This document shows positions 9,192 to 15,635 of a stretch of DNA of 64,000 nt, one piece after another. Below the pieces are notes generated by a model that saw nothing but the letters and a program-made list of their open reading frames with translations, made no database searches and was not told where the DNA came from. Source of the DNA: Neotamlana sedimentorum (GTDB lineage: Bacteria; Bacteroidota; Bacteroidia; Flavobacteriales; Flavobacteriaceae); the NCBI RefSeq assembly GCF_000943565.1, contig NZ_JTDW01000004.1, positions 62,001 to 126,000 of the forward strand. The letters run 5' to 3'. A program made the translations under genes and the position numbers. Position 1 is the stretch's first letter. Every line of letters starts with the position of its first letter.

Positions 9192-9907
9192 GATTAAAAG
9201 GTAAAGTAGTCGTAATTATTGGTTCTTCAAGGCTACCAGTTGATTTAGAAAAAATTATCATTGAAAAACTTATCGAAGAATTAACTATACCTGTGATTTT
9301 AGAAAATAGCGACACGAGCTTAGATATTGTAAAAAGAATCCAGTTTGCTGGGAATAGGGCGACATATTACGAAACTGATCTGGATGATTCAATGTCGATT
9401 GAAATAGCAATAAGTATTATTTCAAATAATTATAGTGGGATTGATTTTATTATTAATATCAATAATTTATATGAAAAAATTGGAATCGAAACTCTAATGG
9501 ACGAATCCGTGATGTCATTAAATTTGGTTCAAGGAAATTTGATTTCTGATGCAGATGGAAGATTGAATGTATTTAACCATTCCAAAGGAAGTGTCTTGTT
9601 TATTAGGTGTGGTGTTCCAATAATTAGCCAAGAAAATTTATCCTTAAACAATCATTTAATGCTAATAGCAGAAGACTTTAAGGAGAAAAAATTTGAAGAT
9701 TCTATTAGGGTAAATCAACTCATTATTTCTCAAAATTTCTTTAATGAAGAAAATAATTTCATTAAAGAAAAAGATAAACAAGAAGCGATCGCTGATATTT
9801 GCTTAGTTTTAGTAGCAACAAATATGTCAAATTCAGGAAAACAAATTCTATGCAACGAAGACAATCTTCACTACCTTAATGACGGGTTTTCATATTTAAA
9901 TGGATAG
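9182..9907 (+). CDS. Degenerate short-chain dehydrogenase homologue (pseudoenzyme?)
   Basis: The frame is intact, 241 residues from ATG 9182, and the start (MDLGLKGKVVVI) and overall layout resemble the fucose-locus SDR oxidoreductases. The expected catalytic elements are gone, though. The glycine-rich TGxxxGxG is replaced by GSSRLPVD, the NNAG region by ININNLYE, and no YxxxK is present. The stretch KGSVLFIRCGVPI aligns with the usual GSIVNISS region, and SIRVNQLIIS and SGKQIL align with the later IRVN and TGQ motifs. The open frame suggests either recent decay or a retained non-catalytic protein. It overlaps the truncated sulfatase frame by 10 bp. Annotation as an SDR relic is inference from motif order. 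Confidence 0.6.
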   Translation: MDLGLKGKVVVIIGSSRLPVDLEKIIIEKLIEELTIPVILENSDTSLDIVKRIQFAGNRATYYETDLDDSMSIEIAISIISNNYSGIDFIININNLYEKIGIETLMDESVMSLNLVQGNLISDADGRLNVFNHSKGSVLFIRCGVPIISQENLSLNNHLMLIAEDFKEKKFEDSIRVNQLIISQNFFNEENNFIKEKDKQEAIADICLVLVATNMSNSGKQILCNEDNLHYLNDGFSYLNG

Positions 9908-10718
9908 AATAATAGATTTTAATTTATTGTCTTGCTTTTATGCAAAATTATCGTATTGATATTTTATTAAAAACTTCTATCGTTAATTTACATTCTTTCC
10001 ATGCATCCAATAAATCAATAAATTGATTTTGTTGTTGTTGACTCTACTCCTAGACAATCTGTTTCTTTTGTGGAGAATACATAACGTTATACTAGTTTAG
10101 AAATATCATATTTTTTAGATATTTGATTTTGACGTTACTATAGTTATAACAGGATATGGTATACTAGAGAGGGGAATTTGAGAATTGAATCTTTTGTCAA
10201 ATTTGTCTACATTTTGTTATTATGGATATATGTATTAAGTAGAATCTATACATTAATATGAGAGTAATAGTAAAGCCGTAGCATATATCCCATTCAGCAC
10301 ATTTTCTTCCATTCCGTAAAAAAGACATTCCAGAAAAAGAGCTTCATTAAAATAAGTCTTGGACCTAATCCACACTTTTTACTTTTCATTCCGTTAATCC
10401 TTTTCGTTGCTCTGGAAAGGAACACTTCATTCTTTAAGTAAAAAGCGTGAATCAAGTCCGCCTAATAGGATAAAAATGTATTTGCATTTTGTTCCACTTC
10501 CTATGATTTTGTATTTCACAAAGACTTTAGAATCACTTCCGTAATCCAACACCGTCACACCTTTTTTTGACAGCAAAATAACAACATTCAGCTTTGAACG
10601 ACAGCATAACCAGGCTCGTGCCTCGCACTTTTTATATGTCTAAACAAAGCTGAATATCGAAAGCACTAAGCAATAAAAAGAAGGTAACAGCGTCGGCTCT
10701 ATAGGAAGTAAATCTAAA
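9908..10718. other. Non-coding stretch at the left side of the mobile region
   Basis: About 810 bp without a convincing gene. The minus strand reads through roughly 20 codons near 9950-10030 (FIDLLDAWKECKLTIEVFNK) before a stop, which may be the tail of a destroyed gene. From about 10260 the composition changes, with repeated TTCCGTAA-like words and an inverted repeat at 10586-10655. This resembles the untranslated region before ssb in Bacteroidota conjugative elements. No recombinase, resolvase or insertion sequence was seen. Confidence 0.5.
10586..10655. other. Nested inverted repeat (structured element)
   Basis: ATTCAGCTTTG at 10586-10596 is complementary over all 11 bases to 10645-10655. 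Within the 48-nt interval lies AGGC-TCGT-GCCT, a small hairpin. It may be a non-coding RNA or a protein-binding site of the mobile element; nothing identifies which. Confidence 0.45.
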
Positions 10719-10835
10719 ATGAATCTTATGAAATCTTACAAAATCAATAAAAAGGAAGCGGAACAAAAGTTAAAAAAACAAAATAAGGAAAACGCTCTGG
10801 ATATAATAAGTAAATCAATAACAAAGCCTTTCTGA
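10719..10835 (+). CDS. Possible small basic protein upstream of ssb
   Basis: A 38-residue frame from ATG 10719, very rich in Lys, Gln and Asn (KKEAEQKLKKQNKEN), ends 42 bp before ssb on the same strand. It has no motif and could be a chance frame in AT-rich DNA. Its position as a short leader gene of the ssb transcript makes it worth recording. I do not recognise it. Confidence 0.35.
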   Translation: MNLMKSYKINKKEAEQKLKKQNKENALDIISKSITKPF

Positions 10836-10877
10836 ATAGTTCAGATAGGTAAATATTAATCTTTAAATTTTTTAATT

Positions 10878-11231
10878 ATGAGTACTCTAAGAAACAAAGT
10901 ACAGTTAATTGGCAACGTAGGAAATGAGCCAGAAATCACAAACCTTGAAAGCGGAAAGAAAGTTGCAAAATTTTCAATCGCTACTAATGAATCTTATAAA
11001 GATTCTAAAGGCGAAAAAGTGACAAACACCCAATGGCACAATATTGTGGCATGGGGAAAAATTGCCGAAATCGTTGAGAAATATGTAGGCAAAGGAAAAG
11101 AAGTAGCACTAGAGGGAAAATTGACCTCACGCTCTTATGAAACCAAAGAGGGAGAAAAAAAATACGTTACCGAAGTGGTCGTGGATGAAATCTTGCTTTT
11201 AGGAATTAAAGGGGATAACACTACGGAATAA
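10878..11231 (+). CDS. ssb: Single-stranded DNA-binding protein, mobile-element type
   Basis: Binds single-stranded DNA during replication, repair or conjugal transfer. The OB-fold begins with VQLIGNVGNEPEI, followed by FSIATNESYKD, TQWHNIVAWGK and a closing strand with EGKLTSRSY. At 117 residues it is short. It lacks the flexible linker and the acidic DDLPF-like tip used by chromosomal SSBs to recruit partners, ending instead in GIKGDNTTE. This shape is typical of SSBs carried by plasmids and integrative conjugative elements in Bacteroidota. A terminator follows at once (11241-11283). The surrounding mobilisation-gene relics support a mobile origin. Confidence 0.92.
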   Translation: MSTLRNKVQLIGNVGNEPEITNLESGKKVAKFSIATNESYKDSKGEKVTNTQWHNIVAWGKIAEIVEKYVGKGKEVALEGKLTSRSYETKEGEKKYVTEVVVDEILLLGIKGDNTTE

Positions 11232-11240
11232 TTTAAAATT

Positions 11241-11283
11241 AAAAGAGAGCGTTCCTGTGGAAAAGTAGCGCTCTCTTTTTCAT
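11241..11283 (+). terminator. Intrinsic terminator after ssb
   Basis: AAAAGAGAGCG (11241-11251) pairs with CGCTCTCTTTT (11269-11279), and a T-run follows. It lies 10 bp after the ssb stop codon. Confidence 0.85.
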
Positions 11284-11309
11284 TATTAATCTTATAAAAT
11301 AGAATTACA

Positions 11310-11690
11310 ATGAATGATAAAGTTAACAAAATAAAAGCCGATTTGCAACATTTTTGTGGTGCAGAAATGTTTTTTAAAATCCCATTAATTGGAACTCGTT
11401 TTACAGATGGATTAAAATATTTAGCCAACGAAGCGGAATGCTTTTGGCTGATTACTGATGCATCAGTAATTGCCAAAAGTTTATCAAATAGAAGTTCTTT
11501 TATTACCATCGATTTTAAGCGACTTTCTGAAAAAGAACAGTTTGAAAAGCAATGTGAAGCCATCATTAATTATAGCGATGGAAATGATAAAATTTTTGAA
11601 ACGCATAGATATAATGTAACCGATTTTCCTTTGGATGAATTGCGATTATTTTTTGTAGATAATACACTAATGCTTCCAAGCGAATACTGA
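11310..11690 (+). CDS. DUF6876-like mobile-element protein
   Basis: A 126-residue soluble protein from ATG 11310. It opens with LQHFCGAEMFFK, and the central TDGLKYLANEAECFWLITDAS is the pattern I associate with DUF6876, a family of unknown function found next to ssb in Bacteroidota conjugative elements. There is no signal peptide or membrane segment. It probably shares a transcript with the 65-residue gene that begins 10 bp downstream. Family assignment is from memory of the motif; function is unknown. Confidence 0.7.
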   Translation: MNDKVNKIKADLQHFCGAEMFFKIPLIGTRFTDGLKYLANEAECFWLITDASVIAKSLSNRSSFITIDFKRLSEKEQFEKQCEAIINYSDGNDKIFETHRYNVTDFPLDELRLFFVDNTLMLPSEY

Positions 11691-11700
11691 AAATGACGTT

Positions 11701-11898
11701 ATGGTATATCTCAATTATACGAACCTCGATAACGAAACCCAAGAGCGTTTGGTTTCGGTTTCCAAAAAAGATGTTGAGCATAAATTTGGAAATGATTTGA
11801 AACGCTACGCCGAAGAATATCATATTGAATATGACAAACTATTGGAAGAAGAAGCTCTAAGAAATCTGTATTCTTATGACTATGTTTTTAATGTTTAA
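11701..11898 (+). CDS. Small hypothetical protein of the mobile element
   Basis: A 65-residue acidic protein starting at ATG 11701, 10 bp after the preceding gene and closed by a strong terminator, so it reads as the second gene of a two-gene unit. It contains an amphipathic, charged stretch (EERLVSVSKKDVE-type pattern followed by LKRYAEEYHIEYDKLLEEE) that could form a helix pair. There is no recognisable family and no catalytic motif. Its partners are unknown. Confidence 0.6.
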   Translation: MVYLNYTNLDNETQERLVSVSKKDVEHKFGNDLKRYAEEYHIEYDKLLEEEALRNLYSYDYVFNV

Positions 11899-11917
11899 AA
11901 TCAAATTATTAACTCAG

Positions 11918-11946
11918 GACCTTTAAGTTTTTTAAAGGTCTTTTTT
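11918..11946 (+). terminator. Intrinsic terminator
   Basis: GACCTTTAA (11918-11926) pairs with TTAAAGGTC (11932-11940), followed by six T residues. It ends the DUF6876 transcript. Confidence 0.85.
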
Positions 11947-12090
11947 GTTCTGTTATTTTATATTCTGCAACAAAAAGAGCGGTTTACTAAAGATACTTTT
12001 AAACTTCAAGAATAACAATCTTAAAAAATCGCATTACAATTAATAATCGTTATAAAGCCATTACATTTTGGATGTGATGGTATTTTTTTT

Positions 12091-12148
12091 GTCCAGCGAG
12101 CTGGACGAAAAGGAATAGCAAGAGGGTAACACGCTAGCGCGATGTTAC
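12091..12148. other. Candidate origin of transfer (oriT) hairpins
   Basis: Two palindromes stand just upstream of mobilisation genes: GTCCAGC-GA-GCTGGAC (12091-12106), and GTAACA...TGTTAC (12126-12148) enclosing CGC-TA-GCG. Hairpin clusters beside mob genes are typical of relaxase recognition sites. The call is inferred from location and structure; the nick site is not identified. Confidence 0.45.
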
Positions 12149-12287
12149 ATATATTGATTTTATGTTCAAGTCATTGAATATCAGTTTTTTACTTGGATTT
12201 TGAATACTTATTTGAATAACTCTTTTCTAACAGTTTATTGAAAACCATGTGAAAAACACCGAAAACATTGAAAAAGTTTATTGAAAA

Positions 12288-12683
12288 ATGAAAGTTAAGG
12301 ACAAATATGAATACGACTATTTAGCAATCAATTTAAAGCGCCATGTGGTAAAGCGTTTTCGTAAACTATCAAGAAAGTTTGCTTAACCACAATCGGAAAC
12401 TTTGGATGCCATGGTCGATTTTTTTGAATGGCACGGGTTCTCGCCATTTGATAAAAAAGAGCCAAGTCTTTTGATTGAACTATTAAAGAATCGTAAACGG
12501 ACTGAAGCAGTAATCGCTACCATAAAAGACATTGAAAAGAACCATGATAAACCCACAACTGCAATGTTACAATCTTTATTTATGGAGTTTGAACCAAAGC
12601 AAGAAAAGTTGATTTTAGAAAAAGAGGTTGAAGAGAAGGAAGTGCTGTTTGTAGAAAAAAAAGATTCAAATAATCAATTATAA
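12288..12683 (+). pseudogene. BfmA/BtgA-like mobilisation protein with premature stop
   Basis: From ATG 12288 the frame reads 32 residues (YEYDYLAINLKRHVVKRF...) to a TAA at 12384-12386. It then continues in the same frame as PQSETLDAMVDFFEWHGFSPF through to 12683. Together the pieces make about 130 residues resembling BfmA/BtgA, the small DNA-binding accessory protein of Bacteroides mobilisable elements, which has a SETLDAMxDFF core. A single nonsense mutation is the simplest explanation. A TTG at 12402 or ATG at 12411 could restart translation, but that product would lack the N-terminal DNA-contacting segment. It lies 4 bp upstream of the next mobilisation gene, as expected for an operon. 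Confidence 0.6.
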
Positions 12684-12687
12684 AATT

Positions 12688-12984
12688 ATGTACATCACTA
12701 TCACAGCTCAAAAATTAGGAGGGGATTATTCACAAAGTTCTGCGGATTTTGCTGAGTATTTGGAGAAGGAAAATCAAGGTTTGGAGCAAGAAGATGTGGA
12801 ACATTTTTTTAATCAATATGGAGATGAAATTGACGCCAAAGACGTGGTAAAAGAAATCGATGGCAATACTGCAAAACTCAAAAAGAAAGAACCTAAATTT
12901 TATTCAATTATAGTTAGTCCTAGTAAATATGAATTGAGAAAATTACAGAATAATTCTGAAGATTTAAAGACATATTGTTTTTAG
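12688..12984 (+). pseudogene. DUF5712 mobilisation protein, truncated
   Basis: The first 90 or so residues (MYITITAQKLGGDYSQSSADF, then EHFFNQYGDEIDAKDVV and EIDGNTAKLKKKEPKFYSI) match the N-terminus of DUF5712 (MobB/BfmB-like) relaxase-associated proteins of Bacteroidota mobile elements. These are normally well over 200 residues. Homology ceases at SEDLKTY, about 12970, where the DNA switches abruptly to an ABC-transporter sequence in another frame, and the reading frame ends after two foreign residues. The gene therefore lost its 3' part in a deletion or illegitimate recombination. Confidence 0.72.
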
Positions 12985-13226
12985 ACGAAGCAACTTCGGC
13001 CTTAGATGCCTTTAATGAAAAAATAATTATGAAAAACTTACAGCGATTTTTCCATAATAAAACTGTAATTGTAATTGCTCACCGACTAAGTACTGTTAAG
13101 CATGCCCATCAAATTTTAGTAATTGATAAAGGAAGAGTTGTAGAAATAGGAAACCATAAAACATTGACGGCTAAAAAAGGTCAATATTATAATTTAGTAA
13201 AAAACCAATTAGAATTAGGAAATTAA
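12971..13226 (+). pseudogene. ABC exporter ATPase, only the C-terminal end left
   Basis: The DNA from about 12971 encodes the final ~85 residues of a type-1 secretion or bacteriocin-type ABC exporter: Walker B and D-loop LFLDEATSALDA, the H-loop IAHRLSTVKHA, and then VIDKGRVVEIGNHKTL. Walker A, the signature motif and the entire membrane domain are missing, because the fragment is joined directly to the truncated DUF5712 gene. It ends 1 bp before the TTG of the HlyD gene, its natural partner. No transport activity is possible from this fragment. A TTG at 12975 is the only in-frame start available near the junction. Confidence 0.85.
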
Positions 13227-13227
13227 C

Positions 13228-14520
13228 TTGGAGGTGCCTAAAAAAAATATAGAGTTACGGAGTGAAGAAGTTAAGGATATCTTGTCTAAGGTTCCACCTT
13301 GGCCGATACGATGGGGTAATATATTGTTTTTAGCATTGATATTACTTGTGGTACTGGCTACTTGGTTTATAAAATATCCAGATGTTATTACTGCAGACGC
13401 CTATTTAACTACAGAGCCCTCACCTCAAAAGCTATATGCAAAGGTTACTACAAGAATCGATACACTAATGATATCCGATAAGCAAGGGGTTCATTATAAC
13501 CAGTTACTTGCTGTTTTGGAAAACACGTCCACTCATCAAGATATATATATGTTAAAATCTATTATGGACACTATTACATTGGATAAAAATGCTTTATTTT
13601 TTCCTTTCAAAAGCTTGCCCATCCTATTTTTAGGTGATGTAGATATGGCATTTGCTAATTTTGAAAATAGTTATTTTCAATATACCATGAATAGGGATTT
13701 ACAGCCTTTCGCTAATGAAGCTTGGACTAATACCAGGTCGATATCAGAATTAAAAAAAAGGCTTTATAGTCTTATAGAGCAGAAAAAAACAACTAACACC
13801 AAACTAGATATAAAAAAGACAGATTTGGAACGTCACGAACAACTCCTTCTAAAAGGAATTATTTCAAAACAAAATTATGAAAACATACAGTTGGAATATT
13901 TGAAATCTTTAAAAACCTACCAAAATATGGATGTTTTGATATCACAAATCAAGGAGGCACTGAGAACTACAGAACAGGCTTCAAAAACCATTGATTATAA
14001 AAGAACAAGAGATGAAACCCAACTGTTGAAAAAAGTCTTTCATACATACAATCAGCTTAAAACGGCTATTAAAACTTGGGAGCTAAATTATGCCTTAAAA
14101 TCGAATGTTAACGGTGAAGTCGCTTTTTCAAAGCATTGGAGTTCTGGACAAACCGTAACTACTGGAGATTTGATTTTTACCATTTCTGCAATGCATAACC
14201 CATATTATATTGCGAGGTTAAAAACACCTAAAACGAATTCTGGTAAAATCCGAGTGGGGCAGAAGGTTAATCTCAAACTTTATGATTACCCGGAATATGA
14301 TTTTGGGGTAATCCGTGGCAGCATAAAAAGTATATCTGCTATTTCAGATTCAGGTGGTGCTTATAGTGTAGATGTCATTATACTTAAGGAGTTAGAAACA
14401 TCATTTGGACAAATCATCGAGTTTAAACAAGAAATGAAAGGTGAAGCCGATATTATTACGGAAGATTTACGGCTGATTGAACGTTTCATTTATCAGTTTA
14501 AGGAGTTTTATAGACTTTAG
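13228..14520 (+). CDS. HlyD-family secretion adaptor protein
   Basis: Periplasmic adaptor linking an inner-membrane ABC exporter to an outer-membrane channel. The 430 residues show a single N-terminal membrane anchor (ILFLALILLVVLATWFI, about residues 32-48), a long coiled-coil region in the middle (about 180-290, Lys/Glu/Leu rich), and a C-terminal beta-barrel part with GEVAFSKHWSSGQTV and IRVGQKVNLKLYDYP. The start appears to be TTG 13228, one base after the ABC fragment's stop; GGAGGTG lies just inside. The frame is full length, but its ATPase partner is destroyed, so the gene is probably functionless or recently orphaned. Its cargo is unknown. Confidence 0.85.
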   Translation: MEVPKKNIELRSEEVKDILSKVPPWPIRWGNILFLALILLVVLATWFIKYPDVITADAYLTTEPSPQKLYAKVTTRIDTLMISDKQGVHYNQLLAVLENTSTHQDIYMLKSIMDTITLDKNALFFPFKSLPILFLGDVDMAFANFENSYFQYTMNRDLQPFANEAWTNTRSISELKKRLYSLIEQKKTTNTKLDIKKTDLERHEQLLLKGIISKQNYENIQLEYLKSLKTYQNMDVLISQIKEALRTTEQASKTIDYKRTRDETQLLKKVFHTYNQLKTAIKTWELNYALKSNVNGEVAFSKHWSSGQTVTTGDLIFTISAMHNPYYIARLKTPKTNSGKIRVGQKVNLKLYDYPEYDFGVIRGSIKSISAISDSGGAYSVDVIILKELETSFGQIIEFKQEMKGEADIITEDLRLIERFIYQFKEFYRL

Positions 14521-14907
14521 TTATGGGTAATTTTAAATTAAAAGTACTACTTCTTCAACCATATATATATTGAGATAGAAAAATTAGCAGTATTAAATAG
14601 TTATTTTGGTGAATTGTTAACCTTTTAGTTATTGGTTTAAAGAATTATGCTTTTAACAGACAATAAGGAATTAGAGCAATTTTTTTCTTTATCAAGTATA
14701 AAAAGCTCACATAATTTAATGAAAATTCTGATTATCAATCCTCCCAAGTCTCAAGACGGATACTGTAATGCTCTAAATAATATTTAAAATGAAGTGGATT
14801 TAATTAAATTTAGAGGATTTTATAATTCGAATTCTTTAGATTTATTTAAAATGATATTAAATGTTTTCAAATCAAGTCATTAAATATTTATCTCTAGAAA
14901 TATAACA
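14521..14907 (+). pseudogene. Short decayed gene fragments downstream of HlyD
   Basis: Two stretches look like starts of B12-binding radical SAM-type proteins. One begins at 14523 (MGNFKLKVLLLQPYIY), hits a stop, and continues one frame over as IEIEKLAVLNSYFGELL. The other begins at 14700 (MKILIINPPKSQDGY) and stops after 22 codons. Both are too short for certainty. They fit the pattern of a peptide-maturation or export cluster in decay, but this is a weak inference and the product type is a guess from the KVLLLQP / KILIINPP pattern. Confidence 0.3.
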
Positions 14908-14909
14908 AA

Positions 14910-14931
14910 TGTTGTACCTATGTTGTACCTA
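14910..14931. repeat. Tandem direct repeat 2 x TGTTGTACCTA
   Basis: Two perfect, adjacent 11-bp copies (14910-14920 and 14921-14931) lie just beyond the terminator of the tRNA gene, at the edge of the decayed mobile region. Such repeats beside a tRNA can be recombinase arm sites or an integration scar. No integrase gene is present to confirm this. Confidence 0.5.
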
Positions 14932-14935
14932 TAAT

Positions 14936-14966
14936 AAAAAAGCCGAAGACGAATCTTCAGCTTTTC
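14936..14966 (-). terminator. Terminator of the tRNA-Met gene
   Basis: On the minus strand AGCTGAAGA-TTCG-TCTTCGGCT forms a 9-bp stem (one G-U) with a UUCG tetraloop, and a T-run follows. It starts about 15 nt after the tRNA 3' end. Confidence 0.85.
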
Positions 14967-14980
14967 CTTTAATTACCTTG

Positions 14981-15054
14981 TAGCGAGAGCGGGGCACGAT
15001 CCCGCGACCTCCGGGTTATGAATCCGACGCTCTAACCAACTGAGCTACCTCGCC
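14981..15054 (-). tRNA. tRNA-Met (CAT), elongator-like
   Basis: A 74-nt cloverleaf on the minus strand. Acceptor GGCGAGG pairs with TCTCGCT (two G-U pairs, at 1-72 and 7-66), the D-arm is GCTC...GAGC, and the anticodon CAT is read at 15020-15018. The anticodon-stem ends and the variable loop AGGTC are normal. CCA is not encoded. The T-loop reads ATCGTGC instead of TTCRANY, so positions 54 and 58 are A and T rather than T and A. The non-initiator acceptor stem favours elongator Met, although a tRNA-Ile with modified CAT cannot be fully excluded. It borders the mobile-element relics, as tRNA genes often do when used as integration sites. Confidence 0.9.
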
Positions 15055-15184
15055 GTATTGCGGGTGCAAATATAATAACATTTATTAGGTATGCAAATAC
15101 TTATTTCAGAAAATATTATTTAAAATAATTATAATACTAATTAACAAATTTATATATTAGGCAGCATAAACCTTAAATAATCAC

Positions 15185-15577
15185 ATGGACGACAAAATTA
15201 AATTTAACATTGAGTACCCAATTCATGCTTCTCCGCAACTATTATATCAATATATATCAACACCTTCTGGTTTATCCGAATGGTTTTCAGATAATGTAAA
15301 TTCTCGTGGCGAGTTATTTACTTTTATTTGGGACGATAGTGAAGAGCAGGCAAAATTATTAAACAAAAAAAGTGGTGAACGTGTTAAATTTAGATGGCTT
15401 GAAGATGAGGAAGACGACCAAACTTATTATTTTGAAATTCGTATTCAAGTAGATGAAATAACAAAAGATGTTTCGTTAATGGTTACAGATTTTGCCGAAG
15501 AAGATGAGGTTGATGAAGCTAAAATGCTCTGGGATAATCAAATTTCTAGTTTAAAGCACGTTTTAGGTTCGGTTTAA
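15185..15577 (+). CDS. START-like (SRPBCC) domain protein
   Basis: A 130-residue soluble protein with the AHSA1/START-like helix-grip fold pattern: IEYPIHASPQLLYQYISTPSGLSEWFSDNV at the start and a C-terminal helix (AKMLWDNQISSLKHVLGS). These domains hold a hydrophobic ligand or bind chaperones; the actual role of this conserved Bacteroidota member is not known to me. It starts at ATG 15185. A terminator follows at 15609-15635, so it is a single-gene transcript that ends just before the aminotransferase gene. Confidence 0.8.
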   Translation: MDDKIKFNIEYPIHASPQLLYQYISTPSGLSEWFSDNVNSRGELFTFIWDDSEEQAKLLNKKSGERVKFRWLEDEEDDQTYYFEIRIQVDEITKDVSLMVTDFAEEDEVDEAKMLWDNQISSLKHVLGSV

Positions 15578-15599
15578 CTAAAAAACTATTTAATTAAAT

Positions 15600-15607
15600 T
15601 ATATTTG
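15600..15607 (+). promoter_or_regulatory. -7 box TATATTTG overlapping a terminator
   Basis: Perfect TAnnTTTG match directly in front of the terminator hairpin. Transcription would start near 15613, inside the 5' arm, so messages from this promoter lack the intact hairpin and reach the aminotransferase ATG at 15636 with a leader of about 20 nt. Confidence 0.55.
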
Positions 15608-15608
15608 T

Positions 15609-15635
15609 CCCGCTAAAAAACAGCGGGATTTTTTT
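15609..15635 (+). terminator. Intrinsic terminator abutting the next ATG
   Basis: CCCGCT (15609-15614) pairs with AGCGGG (15622-15627), followed by ATTTTTTT. The T-run ends at the base before the ATG of the aminotransferase gene. Confidence 0.85.

Larger units (their letters stand above)
11899..12287. other. Intergenic region carrying terminator and candidate oriT
   Basis: About 390 bp with no gene. It holds the terminator at 11918-11946 and two perfect hairpins at 12091-12148 (listed separately), and then AT-rich DNA leading to the BfmA-like gene at 12288. Confidence 0.6.

Noticed and set aside
9946-10080. Minus-strand fragment reading FIDLLDAWKECKLTIEVFNK and then a stop, possible gene tail
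   Set aside because: Only about 25 codons, with stops in the same frame just upstream and no family that I can name. Kept only as a remark in the non-coding entry.
9908-10300. Second copy of the tRNA-Met 3' end as the other attachment site
   Set aside because: Looked for GTAGCGAGAGCGGGG-like sequence by eye at the left side of the mobile region and found none, so a precise element boundary cannot be claimed.
10437-10640. Minus-strand open stretch of some 65 codons (NVVILLSKKGVTVLDYGSDSK...)
   Set aside because: No start codon, no motif, and located in a region whose other signals are non-coding. Probably chance.
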